64,000 nt of DNA from Dugong dugon (Eukaryota; Chordata; Mammalia; Sirenia; Dugongidae), in assembly GCA_030035585.1 (NCBI GenBank), contig CM057475.1, positions 83,593,334-83,657,333 of the forward strand, given 5' to 3'. The position numbers were made by a program, and so were the translations under genes. Shown one piece after another: positions 21,419 to 31,800 of the stretch (position 1 is its first letter; the number at the start of each line of letters is the position of its first letter). Below the pieces are notes generated by a model. That model was not told the DNA's origin and searched no databases. It was given only the letters and a program-made list of their open reading frames with translations.

Positions 21419-23205
21419 CACAGACGGGTCTGGGTGTTGAACTCCAGGTTGGGGACAGAGCCAGTGGGGATGGGGCAGCAGGGAAGGAAGGAGCCTGTCC
21501 CCAAGGCATCCTGCTTGGCAAAGGTCCTCTGCCTCCCAGCCAAAACACTGTGCCCACGGCATTAGATAGCTACTCCCTAAAACCCGCGTGGAAGGAGAGC
21601 CGGGCGCTAGTGGACGCGGCTTCTCCGCTCCAGGGCCTGAGCAGACCAGGAGGTGAGGCTTGGAGGGAACAGCCTAGGTGAGACAGAAAACCAGCCCAGG
21701 GGGCGCCGGAGCTGTCCCTCCTCCCCAGTAGATGCAGCCAGGACAGGGCACAGCAGGAGGTCTGGGGAGTTTCTGCTGGAATTAAAACCAATGAAAACAG
21801 ATTGATCCGGTCCCCGGAGCTGTATTCCCACCCACGAATTTCATAGACACGAGTCTCACCCCATTGTTGAGTGAACCAGTCCCCCCAAGCCACCCGCAGC
21901 TCGCTGATCGGAAATTCTGTAAGCCGGCCCCATGTCCACCACGAAGGACCAGAACTGACCAGGAAAGCAGGACCCTGCTGGCCATTGACCTGACACGCTG
22001 ACCCCTGGCTCCAGGTATCCCAGAACCTCTCTGCTTGAGCCTGAGGTTTCCCCTGCCCAGGCTCACACACCACACCCTGCCAGGACCCCCACAGGTGGCA
22101 ACTGTGAGGCTCACCTATTCTGCTGGCAAGCAGCCTCCATGGGAGCTGAATCCAGCCTCTGCCCGGACCCTTGTGCCAGCCGTTCCAGCCGAGCCTAGCT
22201 CCTGGGAAGGCGGATGTGTCAGAAAAGGCTTTGCTTTCTAGAAAACCACTTGCAGCCCGAGCCAGCTGCGACAACACAGAGGTGTGGCCTTAGGGGTCAA
22301 GCGCCCTCTGGCCATCAGGCAGACAGGGGACCACGGGGCAGCCAGCCGCTGCCCTCCAGCCTTCAGCTGCCATAGCAGCCCAGGGGCCCCTGCCCAGCCC
22401 TCCCCGCAGAGGCAATGCCCCCTGCCCCCCACCCCCACAGCCCGGGCCAGCCTCTGCTTGACCTCATCACTAGTGCTTTTTCGGACCAGGCAGAGGAACA
22501 AAGTTTGCTGCCTTGATGGCACCAAGTTCTTCATGAAGGTTCACTGTTTAAGCTTTTGCACATCAAGTGGAGGAAGGCCCTCTGACCAGTGGGGTGGGAG
22601 TCCAGACAGGGCAGCGAGGACAGTCCTCACCAGGGGCCCAGGGAGAAAGCCACTCACCCCACACAGGCCTCGCCCCACTGCAGAACGGCCAGACCCCTTG
22701 GCGCAACCCCCAGACACCATCAGCTCTTAGGGTTACCTTGCGAATCACTGCAAATTACTCCAAAATGAGCTTTTAGAATTAGTGATTCTTTAGAGCAACC
22801 AGCTAGTGGTAGTTCTGGGGAAGCTGTTACTTGTGATAAAACGCTGAATTTTTAACACGCAGATGAAACATTTCCAACATTACTCATACCAACCCACTGG
22901 AAACCGCCATGTCCCGCTTAGCTGTAACGGAAACACGGCACTCCATCCACGCAAGCACGCCGTGTGCTTTTTTAGGCTTTTCTATCAGGGTTATGTTCTG
23001 CCAGTCAACTCAAACATTTTCAGATTTTGTATTTAACAAAAGCAGCGTCACATGCCCGGGTCAGAGTCAGCATCCAGCGCAAATAGACATTTGAAGACGA
23101 TGCTCGTTCCTCAGGCGCGCCCGGCTTCCGGCTTCAGCATGACTGTTTGCATGCTGCCTGACATGACGTGACATAAATTTCTAAATAAAATCATTTCGAC
23201 CCGGA
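21419..23205 (+). other. KNDC1: KNDC1 3' untranslated region (inferred)
   Basis: From the stop codon to just past an AATAAA at 23184-23189. No splice is needed. There is no SINE in this interval, in contrast to the DNA just beyond it. The extent is inferred from the poly(A) signal. Confidence 0.7.
23184..23189 (+). terminator. KNDC1: KNDC1 poly(A) signal
   Basis: Canonical AATAAA in 'tctaaataaaatcatttc', with a GT-rich stretch ('gtccacgtggttcctttgctgttgt') 20-50 nt downstream, as cleavage sites have. Confidence 0.75.
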
Positions 23206-23778
23206 AGATGTCCACGTGGTTCCTTTGCTGTTGTCTCCAGAGTGACGCCTGCTTTGTGGGCTAAGATCATCCCCTGCATGGCAGACAAAGAAACCCCTCA
23301 CAGGTGGCTGAAGAGGTCCAAGGGTATGAAAAGTGCTCATCACAAGACAGACACCAAGTTCGCAGCCCCACAATGTCCCTCCACCATGACCACCTGGTTC
23401 ACCACCACCCACACTGTGAGCCAGCTGAGCCAGGGACGCCTGGCCTTGAGGACTCGACCCCAACCCACCTCTGTGCTGACTAGTGACCCCCTCCTTGCAC
23501 CCACCGACCCACAGTCTAAACCCAGCCAGCACCCCTGGCTCACATGCCCCATCCCATATGCAGGATCCCCCACATCAGCAACAGCCTGCTGACAAGGCAG
23601 AATGGAGTCTGCTGCCTGCTCATCAGGGGCCACAGCATCTGACTTCCACAGAGCTCTGGCCTCATAGGGGCGGGGGGAGGGGCTGGCATTTATAGAGACC
23701 CTGAAGTTTGGCTTAAGGTGGGTATTTCAACGCAGGGGCTTGGTTATGACTCGGAAAGGGTCCTGCTATAGCAGTTTG
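23206..23778. other. Intergenic, nothing recognised
   Basis: Unique-looking DNA between the KNDC1 poly(A) signal and the first AfroSINE. I see no conserved coding block. Confidence 0.5.
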
Positions 23779-23979
23779 GACTCCTGGGCGGCGCACATGG
23801 TTAACGCTCTTGGCTGCTTACTGAAAGGCTGGATTTCTGAGTCCACCCAGAAGCACCTCAAAAGAAAGGCCTACTACTTTCAAAAAGTCAGCCATTGAAA
23901 TCACTATGCAACGCAGTTCTACTCAGACACACATGGGGGCACCATGAATCAGGACTGACTCTATGGCAGCTGGTTTTTT
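23779..23979 (+). repeat. AfroSINE, sense
   Basis: Head 'ctcctgggcggcgcacatgg', body 'gagtccacccagaagcacc', 'gcagttctactcagacacac', tail 'actctatggcagctggtttttt'. It is a full-length diverged copy. Confidence 0.9.
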
Positions 23980-24234
23980 CTAATAAGGTTTAGGATTTGG
24001 TGGACGCAACAAAGAAAGGGTTTAGGGGCCAGGGATGCAAAGGGTTTTGAGCATCAACTGTCGATGTTTCTATGGAAGAGCTGATGGGTCTTTGGGGAAG
24101 TTCCCGTAATGAACAATACGGTCATGTGCCTGGGCTAGCGTCTGGGGCCAGTGGTAAAGTGATGCTAATGAGCACAGTGAAACGGTGAAGTCATGTTAAT
24201 GTGGACAGCCTGCTGCACGAGGGTAGGTGGTGGT

Positions 24235-24386
24235 GGCGAAGCCACCCAGAGGCGTCTTGGAAGACAGGCCTGGTGATCTGATTCAGCAAGGTCACAACCT
24301 TGAAACCCCTATGGAGCAGTTCTGCTCTGCACACATGGGGTCTCCATGAGGCGGAATCCACTCTATGGTAACTAACAGCAACAGCG
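24235..24386 (+). repeat. AfroSINE, sense, 5' truncated
   Basis: 'ccacccagaggcgtcttgg', 'gcctggtgatctgattcag', 'cacacatggggtctccatga' and 'ggcggaatccactctatgg' are recognisable. The tRNA-like head is degraded. Confidence 0.85.
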
Positions 24387-24396
24387 TGTACAAATG

Positions 24397-24601
24397 TAGT
24401 CTTTGGGTGGTGCAAATGGTTAACACATTCGGCTGCTAACCCAAAAGGTTGAGCCCCCCCCAGAGGTGCCTCAAAAGAAAGGCCTGCTGATCTACTTCCA
24501 AAAACTCAGCTATTAAAAATCCTCTGGACCACAGTTCTACTCTGACACGCGTGAGGTCACCATGAGTTGTGGTCAACTCCAGGGCGACTGTTACTGGTTT
24601 T
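24397..24601 (+). repeat. AfroSINE, sense
   Basis: 'ctttgggtggtgcaaatgg', 'cattcggctgctaacc', 'ggcctgctgatctacttcc', 'gttctactctgacacgcgtg' and 'ctccagggcgactgttac'. It lies 10 nt after the preceding copy in the same orientation, so the two form a tandem. Confidence 0.9.
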
Positions 24602-25205
24602 GTGTACAAAAACTGAAACCCACAATCAGACAAGTGGGGCAGCACAGCCAGCACCCACACTGACCCATCTGAACTACGGACACAGCCCTGAGCTTGCCCT
24701 GACCAGAGGTTTAGACCTTGCTCTGATGAGAGATTGGAGACCCCTCCCCAGGAGGACCAAGGGGCCTCAGGCACCCACCCAAGGTTAAGGTGACCTTCTG
24801 CCCCTGCCCAGAGAAATGGTGTCAGGAAAAATTACCCAAATCACAGAAAGAAAGCAAAAGGATGAGTGCTTGTCCTTTCAATTCATTCTGGAATGTTCAC
24901 TAACAGGTCACCCAAGAATTATTTAATTTTGTAGAGAAAAGAACTTAACAAATATATGTCAGCATAACTTCCCTAGATGATTATTTAAAGCTCTGTCCCT
25001 TGAGTACTCCTCTGAACCAATTTTACCATCCTGCAGGGTCCCTGGTTAATTAAATAAAGCATTGACACATATTCACGTTTGTGTAAGAATCCTATTTTAA
25101 CTTTTTAAAAGTATACTTTGACAATAGGAAGGCTTACTTTAGATGGATGAGAGAGTCTTACATTGAACTTTTCTTAAGTTGAGTAAGTTTGTAACAAACA
25201 TGTTG
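24602..25205. other. AT-rich intergenic DNA, unidentified
   Basis: The right half is AT-rich, with 'ggttaattaaataaagcattgacac' near 25045-25070, which resembles the poly(A) end of an LTR. I cannot name an element. Confidence 0.4.
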
Positions 25206-25310
25206 TTTGTTGTTAGGTGCCATGGAGTTGGTTCCGACTCATAGCAACCCTATGTACAACAGAATGCGACACTGCCTGGTCCTGCATGAAAGGCGAGCTC
25301 CACTTAGTTT
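25206..25310. repeat. AfroSINE/RTE-related fragment
   Basis: 'tgttgttaggtgccatggag', 'ggttccgactcatagcaacc' and 'acaacagaatgcgacactgc' match the 3' module shared by elephant RTE-type LINEs and AfroSINEs. It is followed directly by a different repeat. Confidence 0.7.
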
Positions 25311-25319
25311 GCACATCAT

Positions 25320-25730
25320 ACGGTCTATTCATTTCCTGTGGCTGGCCACAGATTGCATGGCTTCAAACAACGGGAATTTATTCTTCACGGTCCTGGAGGC
25401 CAGAAGTCTGAATCCAGGGTGTTGGCAGAGCCAGGCTCTCTCGGGAGGCTCTAGAGAAAACCTTCCGTCGTCTCTTTCAGCTTCCTTGACTTGTGGCCAC
25501 CTCACACCAGTCTCTGCCTGTGCCTTCATGGGACAGTCTTCCCTCCGTCTGGCTGCCTGTCTCTCTTCTTACGAGGACACTACTTGGAAAGAGAAGAGGG
25601 CCCACCCTAGTGATCTCATCTTAACTAATTACATCGGCAAAGACTCTATTTCCCAACAAGATCACCTTCACAGGCACAGGGTTAGGACTTGAACACAGGT
25701 TTTGGGGGGACACCAACCCCGGACTCTGTG
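25320..25730. repeat. Old interspersed repeat (LTR-like, unnamed)
   Basis: 'caaacaacgggaatttattc', 'tcctggaggccagaagtctg', 'ttgacttgtggccacctcac', 'gatctcatcttaactaatta' and 'ttttgggggg(a)caccaac' are landmarks of an abundant mammalian repeat. I recognise the element but cannot give its family name with confidence. Confidence 0.7.
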
Positions 25731-25779
25731 TCAGAGCTAGCCGGGCCCGGGGAAAGCAGCAGGCCTCCCCCAGGGGTCT

Positions 25780-26315
25780 CTAGCCTTAGTTTGCTGAGAG
25801 TTTTATCAGGAATAGGTACTGAGCTTTATCAAAAGCTTTTCTGCTTTCATTGAAAACATCGTTATCATTTTCCTTTTTTATTTTGTTAATGTGGTGAATT
25901 CACAGTTTAATCTCAGAATGTTAAGAGAAAACTGCATTCTCAGAACAAGCCACAGTTGGTCCTGATATATTACCCTTTTTAAATATTACTGGGTTATGAG
26001 TCGGAATCCACTCCATGGCATGTGTTGGTTGGTTTGTTTTAACTCGATCTGCTAACATTTTGTTAGAGTTTTTGCATCTATGTGAATGAGATATACTGTC
26101 CAACAATTTTCCTTTCTTACAACGGCTCTGTCGGCTTTAATATCACAGTTACGCTGGCCTCTGTGTCCACGCTTCGTCTATTCTCCAAGCATTTGCATAA
26201 GATTGGTGGTGTTTCTTTCTTAAAGGTCTGGAAAAATTAATCAGTGAAGCTATCTGAGCCTGGGATCTTCTTTGTAGTAAGGTTTTCAATTTGTAATTGT
26301 TTTTATAAATATGAC
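25780..26315 (-). mobile_element. L1 LINE, inverted 5' segment
   Basis: The reverse complement matches the L1 ORF2 reverse-transcriptase region (attgaaaaccttactacaaa; cacattaacaaaataaaa; cttttgataaagctcagtac). It is heavily decayed and contains no open frame of useful length. It abuts a plus-oriented L1 segment at about 26320, the structure left by twin priming. A SINE fragment interrupts it at 25990-26042. Confidence 0.8.
25990..26042 (+). repeat. AfroSINE 3' fragment inside L1
   Basis: 'ggttatgagtcggaatccac', 'tccatggcatgtgttggttgg' and 'tttgttttaac' correspond to the SINE tail (gagtcggaatcgactcgatgg...). L1-like sequence resumes on either side. Confidence 0.8.
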
Positions 26316-26319
26316 AACA

Positions 26320-27868
26320 AACAACTTTAAATGAATTTTTTAAAAATTTACAGTAGCTTCAAAACTATCAACCAACTAGAAATAAATCTAAACAAGGATG
26401 TGCTAAAGCAAGCTCTAGCGTAAACATCATAAAACAGCACTGAGAGAAAGGAAGGAAGGCATCAGGAAGAGAAACATGCCCTGTTCACCAACTGGGAGAC
26501 TCAATGTTGTTACTTTGTTAACTCTCCCCTAAATTGATCTGTAGTTTTCAATACAATCCCCATTAAAAGCCCAGACTTCTTGGTGGAAATGGACAAACTG
26601 GCTCTAAAATTTAAGTGTATGTGCAAAGAATCTAGCACTGCCAAGATAACCTTGCAGAAGAACAAAGTTGGAGGACTTACAAATTTCAACACTTACAGTA
26701 AAGCTACAGAAATTGAGAGAGAGGTATTGGTGAAGACAGACACGTAAAGCAGTGTGCACACACAGACCCACACATATAGGATCACGTGATTTACGGCAAA
26801 GGTGCACTGTGGTTCCCTGGGGAGGGGTGATCTTGTTAACAGATGGGAGAAGCAGACCTTGTGCTGAAGTTCATCTGACATGCATCACAGCCCGAACGTG
26901 AAAGGTACCTGTCAGAGATGTATTCAGGGATAGGCAAAGAGTTCTTAAACAGGGCACATAAGGAATAGCTACAAAAGACCTGCTCCTCAATCAGATTTCA
27001 CTGTTATTAAGAGTTTGTGTTCGTCAAAAGACTCCATTAAAAGACTGAAAAAGCAAACCACAGTCTGCCAGAAAAAGATATTTACAAAATATATATCCAG
27101 CAAAGGACTCAATCAAGAATACACACGGAACTCCTACCACAGTAATCAAAAGCTAAACAGCCCATTTTAAAATGGGCAAAGGTTTAGAAAGCACCTTCAC
27201 AGAAAGGGCTATCCCAGTGTCCACAGAAAAGGCTATCCCAGTGCCCGGTAAGCATATCCTTAGCCATCAGGGAAATGAAAGTTAAAACCACAATAAGATA
27301 CATCACTCATCCACCAGAATGGCTAAAGTTAAAAAACTGATAATACCAAGTGTTGTCAAGAATGAGAGCCCCTGGAACTCGGGGATGCTGGTTGGGAACC
27401 TAAGCCAGTGTGACCATCTGGGAAACTATTTAGTCGAATCTGCTACAGCTGAATACAGGTTGTCCCTACACACAGCCCTACGTGTACATTCCCAAGAAAT
27501 GAGGGCTGTGTTCACAAAGATATGTACAAGAATGTGCAAGCAGCTTTACTCAAAATAGCCCCAAACTAGAAATACGTCCCATGTCCATCAACAGTGGAAC
27601 ACACAGAAAACTACGAGAAAAGAACGTGGTAGCAACACAGTGACATAACAAGACAAAAATCGTACCACTGAGCGAAGGGAGCTGTGGGGACATGCATTCT
27701 GTGACCATACTTTTGTGAACTCCTAGAACAGGCAAACCTGACTAAAGGTGACAGGGGCCAAAATACCAGTCACCTCTTAGGGGACACTGCCAGGAAAGGG
27801 GCTCGAGGGAGCCTTCTGGGTAGTGGAAACGTTCTATTGCTTTTCTGGGTGAAAGAGCTAGCCCATGT
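26320..27868 (+). mobile_element. L1 LINE, 3' part of ORF2 and 3' end
   Basis: Landmarks in order: 'accaactagaaataaatcta', 'gggagactcaatgttgttac', 'caatacaatccccattaaaa', 'aagataaccttgcagaagaa', 'tcaaaagctaaacagcccat', 'accacaataagatacatcac', 'catgtccatcaacagtggaa'. This is the L1 ORF2 C-terminal region and 3' end. Many stops break it, so it is an old dead copy. Confidence 0.85.
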
Positions 27869-28110
27869 TAAAAATTTCTGGAACTTTATCAACAAAGTGA
27901 GAAGACAACCTACAGACTGGGAGAAAATTTTTGGCAGCCATATATCGGGTAAAGGCCTAACATCCAAAACATTTATAACTTTTACAACTTGACAACAAAA
28001 AGACAACTCAATCAATAAACGGGCAAAGGACTTGAACAATCAGTTCACCAAAGAGGATACTCAAATGGCTAACAAGCATATATGAAAAGATGTTCAACAT
28101 CATTAGCCAT

Positions 28111-28313
28111 AGTTAGTGTGTGCCGTCGTGTCAATTCTGACTCATAGAGACCTTACAGGATGCAGCAGAACTGGCCCGTAGGGTTTCCTAGGCTGTAATC
28201 TTTGTGGGAGCAGATCGCCAGGTCTTTTCTCCCGTGGAGCGCCTGGTGGGCTCGAACCACTGACCCTTCAGTTAGCAGCCAAGTGCTCAACCATTGTACC
28301 ACCAGGGCTCCTT
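28111..28313 (-). repeat. AfroSINE with target-site duplication
   Basis: Reverse-complement SINE: 'gccgtcgtgtcaattctgac', 'cagaactggcccgtagggtt', 'gttagcagccaagtgctcaa', 'ccaccagggctcc'. It is flanked by perfect 'cattagccat' at 28101-28110 and 28314-28323. It is inserted in L1. Confidence 0.95.
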
Positions 28314-28323
28314 CATTAGCCAT

Positions 28324-28381
28324 TCCAAAAAAGAAAACCAAACTCCTTGCTGTCGAGTCGATTACGACTCATAGCGACCCT
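28324..28381 (-). repeat. 5'-truncated AfroSINE in the same target site
   Basis: 'tccaaaaaagaaaaccaaac' then 'ttgctgtcgagtcgattacg' and 'actcatagcgacccta', only the SINE tail. It is flanked by 'attagccatt' at 28315-28324 and 28382-28391, so the target next to the full-length SINE was used again. Confidence 0.92.
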
Positions 28382-29229
28382 ATTAGCCATTAGAGAGAGA
28401 CAAATCAAACCCACAATGAGATATCACCTCACCCGTTAGACCAACAATGATCAAAAAAATGAAAAACAACTGGCATTGGCGAGGTTGTGGACAAACGAAC
28501 TTTTATCCATTGCTGGTTGAATGTAAAATGGTACAGCCGCTATAGAAAACAGTTCAATGGTTCCTCAAAAAGTTGCAAACAGAACTACCATATGACTCAG
28601 CAATCCCAATGCTAGGAACAGTCCCAGAAAAAGTGAAGGCAGAAAGGCAAACAGAAATCTGTACACCCACGTTCGCTGCAGCACGTTTCACAACAGCCAG
28701 AAGCCGGAAACCACCAGAATGTCCATCAACAGGTGAATGGATAAACAAAACGTGGTATATGCGTACAATGGAATATTACACAGCCGTAAAGACAAACGAA
28801 GTCCTGAAGCATTCCACAAGGATGAACCTTGAAAACATGCTGAGCAAAATAAGTCAGTTGCCAAAGGACAACAACTGTGTGATCTCACTTACATGAAATA
28901 AGCAAATATATAGAAACCAAGGATTATTAATGGTCACCAGTGGTGGGAAAGAGTGAAAAGGGGGGTGTTTTTGTTCGGAGGACACTTAGTTTACGTTAAT
29001 GGTGGTGGAACGTTTTCAAAAAGAACAGCGATTATAGCACAATATAAAACATGTAACCAAGGTCACTGTATCGTAAAGGCGGTAACCGTTGCACTGGTGA
29101 ACGTTTTGTTTTGGTGTGTATATTTTCATCACAATAAAAAACCAAATAGAACTGTATGCCATACCCACTTTGCCGTATTATGTTGTATTTTAATTAAAAA
29201 GCTTTTAAAATGCAATCACTATTGTTTTG

Positions 29230-29534
29230 GAGGTTCTTCCTACGGGGCAGGCCCTGTCCCCTCGTCGCCTAGGGAGAAGGGCAGGAAAATGATAGAGCAA
29301 GAAAGCAAGAAACTGAAGCACGCGGGTAGCCTCAGTGGAGCCAGGTCTGTCGGGGCAGGGGGCGGGACGCGAGGGGCGGGCCCGGCGGTGGGCGGGACGC
29401 GTAGACCCGGCTCCGGGGGCGGACGGGGCAGCCGCGCAGGTCGTCAGAACGCGTGTGGGCGGCACGTGCGGCGCCCGCCTCCAGCTCCGGACCCCACACC
29501 CCGCGGCCAGAGCCCGGTGGGCCCCGGCCGCAAG
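29230..29534 (+). promoter_or_regulatory. UTF1: UTF1 promoter / 5' UTR CpG island start
   Basis: The base composition changes sharply from AT-rich L1 to CpG-rich DNA near 29230-29330. Several GC-box-like 'ggggcgg' and 'gggcgggac' motifs (29357-29430) precede the start codon. There is no clear TATA box. The transcription start is not determined. Confidence 0.65.
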
Positions 29535-30075
29535 ATGCTCCTCCGGCCGCGACGGCCTCCTCCACCCGCCCCGTTCGCGACCCCCGAACCGTCGCCGCCG
29601 GTCAGCCCGGACCACGAGCCGTGGCCGGCCAGGGACCCCCCGGGAACTCCGCCCGGCGCGCTGGCGGCGCCGGTGTTACCCGTGTCGCCCGGCTCTGCAC
29701 AGCGCACGCCCTGGAGCGCCCGCGAGACGGAGCTGCTGCTGGCCACGCTACTGGAACCCGCCGTGTGGCGCTCGCTGCTACTGGACCGCCGCCAGGCGCT
29801 GCCCACCTACCGCCGCGTGTCGGCCGCGCTGGCCCGCCAGCAAGTGCGGCGCACGCCCGCGCAGTGCCGTCGCCGCTACAAATTCCTCAAGGATAAAGTT
29901 CGCGACGCGCAAGGCCAGCCCCCGGGACCCTTCGACGCGCAGATCCGGGAGCTCATGGCGCTGCTGGGCGACCACGGGCACAGGCGCGGCCGCCGCCGCT
30001 CCCCAGGACCCGGACGCCCCCCGCGCGGTCGCCGCCCGGCCCCGAGCGCGCCTGCGCCAGCCCCTAACGAGCCAG
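29535..30075 (+). CDS. UTF1: UTF1 exon 1
   Basis: 180 codons plus one base, from the start codon through the SANT/Myb domain and the basic stretch [18 protein letters not shown]. It ends APNEP before donor gtaggg. Confidence 0.95.
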
Positions 30076-30720
30076 GTAGGGCGGTGGGACCGGTCCCCCC
30101 GGGTGGGGGGAAGGGAGGGGACGGCGGTACCCGGGAGGAGCGGGCAGGGCGGGCGCGGCACTCGGGCTCGGGGACCCGATCCCGGCTCCGCGTTCCCAGA
30201 CGCCTCGCCGCCGTTAGCCGACCGCGACCCCGACGCAGAACACACCTGGACGCTCAGATTCAGCCCGTCCCCGCCGAAGTCTGCAGGCGCACCACGCGCC
30301 CCGGACTCCCCGCCGCCGCCGGCACTCGGCCCAGCGGCCACTTTCACCCCCGCCCGCGCCGTAGAGGGAGCGGACCCCCTGCCCGGCCTCCCCCAGGAGC
30401 CTACGCTCTCCCGTGCTCCCAGCTCCTCGTCGCCGGCACCAACCCCCACCGAGGGGTACCCGGACCCGCTGCCTGGCCGCCCTGGGGAGCGCGCGCCCCC
30501 TCGCGCTCCCTCGTCGCTGAACGACGCCCTTCTGGAAACCCTGGGGCACTTGGGCCACATCGCGGCCACCCTGGGCCCGCTGCGAGACCAGCTGTTGACC
30601 CTGAACCAGCACGTGGAGCAGCTGCGCGGTTCCTTCGACCAGACCGTGTCCCTGGCGGTGGGCTTCATCCTGGGAAACGCCTCTGCCGAGAGGGGCCTCA
30701 TGGGGGGCCTGCGGGAGTGA
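29535..30720 (+). CDS. UTF1: UTF1, undifferentiated embryonic cell transcription factor 1
   Basis: UTF1 is a chromatin-bound regulator in pluripotent and germ cells; it limits PRC2 loading at bivalent genes and is an OCT4/SOX2 target. Exons 29535-30075 and 30200-30720 join at phase 1 (cca g|ac gcc) into 353 codons plus tga; human UTF1 has 341. The start [10 protein letters not shown] matches the family and has A at -3. Residues ~57-125 form the SANT/Myb-like domain ([20 protein letters not shown] ... [12 protein letters not shown]). Residues ~287-345 are the conserved C-terminal leucine-rich region ([20 protein letters not shown]). The middle is Pro-rich and poorly conserved, as is usual. The donor is cag|gtaggg and the acceptor ttcccag. 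The frame is intact. The 124-nt intron is short and GC-rich, so the first exon's frame runs on through it and gives spurious longer readings. Confidence 0.97.
30200..30720 (+). CDS. UTF1: UTF1 exon 2
   Basis: Starts [10 protein letters not shown], contains the conserved [14 protein letters not shown] motif and ends [18 protein letters not shown]. Stop tga at 30718-30720. Confidence 0.95.
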
Positions 30721-30790
30721 GGCCACCCGACCCCCCCACCCGCCCCGAGTCCCTGGTGCAGCCCTGCCCTACCCCAAGCCTAGTACTTTT

Positions 30791-30796
30791 AATAAA
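30791..30796 (+). terminator. UTF1: UTF1 poly(A) signal
   Basis: AATAAA in 'cttttaataaaaagttg', 71 nt after the stop, followed by a T/GT-rich stretch (gttgtttttcttgtgcacctgttggcgtgtg). The 3' UTR is very short. Confidence 0.88.
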
Positions 30797-30829
30797 AAGT
30801 TGTTTTTCTTGTGCACCTGTTGGCGTGTG

Positions 30830-31690
30830 CAGATCTGCAGCCTGGCCGGAAAGACCCCCTGCGAGTAGAGCCTGCCCCGGAGGTGGGGGCGGGCTTGGCG
30901 ATTGGGTTTGCACGAAGGTCAAAGCAAGGTTAAAATGTCTCCATATCCTGGGGAGGGGCCCCGGTGGGTTCTGGCTTTTGCGGCCTGGAGCAGTCTGTTC
31001 TCACCAAGGAGTGCACCTAAAGGTGGCCCCAGGCTGGGGTCCCCCAAGCAGGCATGCTGGTCAGAACCTCCCCTTCAAGGCTGGTCAGTCTCCAAGGGGG
31101 TAGGGGAGCTGCAGGTACATGGTTACCTGATGGGGCCCCAGTGTTCCCCGGGCTGCACCATACTTCATCCACCAGGAGTTTTTTCAGCGCCAGACCAGCC
31201 AGTGGGTGAATATAAATAGGTCTCTGCACCTCCCTGGGAACCCAGTGAAGGGGGAAGCTAAGGTCCTAGGTCACTGCCCTAACCCTGGAGCCAGTGAATG
31301 GGGGAGGACGGAAGCTGGCGCCCAAGGCCCTAGTGGCCCCCCCTGGGTCCAGTTAGCCCAGGGCTTGGGTAGGGTCTTCCCAAAGCCCTACCTCAGCCTC
31401 ACCCCGCCTTGAGCTGTTCGGCTGAGAGCGACCTGGGGATGCCAAGGGGCAGAGGAGCCTACAGTGCGCCTGGAGGCGGCGAGGCTCTCCGCCCCACAAG
31501 AGGGGGATGGGTTTGGGACAGCAGTCACCGAGGTGGTCAGAACCCGTGAGTTCTGAGCTGGGCCTTATCAGAATTAGGCGGAGCATCTTCCAAATCGTGA
31601 TTCCAGGCCCCACCCTGGGCCACTCCGCGGCTTGGAGTGGGGGTGGGGTGGGCGGGAGATGGAGGTTTCTGAAATCTCTCCCTCCTGGGT
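30830..31690. other. UTF1 3' flank, no gene
   Basis: GC-rich unique-looking DNA between the UTF1 poly(A) signal and the Sox-Oct site. I see no mobile element. Confidence 0.5.
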
Positions 31691-31701
31691 GGAGATAATG
31701 C

Positions 31702-31716
31702 ATTTGCATAACAACA
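31702..31716 (-). promoter_or_regulatory. Sox-Oct composite element, UTF1 3' enhancer candidate
   Basis: The minus strand reads TGTTGTTATGCAAAT, a Sox half-site joined with no spacer to a perfect octamer half (ATGCAAAT). This is the canonical OCT4-SOX2 arrangement with one mismatch in the Sox half (consensus CATTGTT). UTF1 in mouse and human is controlled by such an element 3' of the gene; here it is 982 nt after the stop. Confidence 0.8.
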
Positions 31717-31739
31717 CACACCCTGTAGAATGCCTGGTC

Positions 31740-31800
31740 CTCATTTTACAAATTGGGGGCCCATTCTGGGGCTGAGAGCTTTGCCCCGGGCCACAGAGCT
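31740..31800. repeat. MIR-like fragment
   Basis: 'ctcattttacaaattggggg' and 'gccccgggccacagagct' resemble the core of the old MIR SINE (cattttacagatgaggaaac ... ggtcacacagct). Confidence 0.45.

Larger units (their letters stand above)
27870..29215 (+). mobile_element. Second L1 LINE 3' segment, broken by two SINEs
   Basis: 'ggaactttatcaacaaagtg', 'aaatttttggcagccatata' and 'aatcaataaacgggcaaagg' repeat a stretch already passed in the preceding L1, so this is a separate insertion. After the SINEs it continues 'acccacaatgagatatcacc', 'actggcattggcgaggttgt', 'gaatattacacagccgtaaa' and 'tgatctcacttacatgaaat', reaching the L1 3' end near 29215, about 320 nt upstream of the UTF1 start codon. Confidence 0.85.

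Noticed and set aside
28953-31103. A single 716-codon plus-strand frame
   Set aside because: It starts in decayed L1 sequence, enters UTF1 exon 1 in frame, then runs through the UTF1 intron and out of frame across exon 2. Only 29535-30075 of it is real coding sequence.
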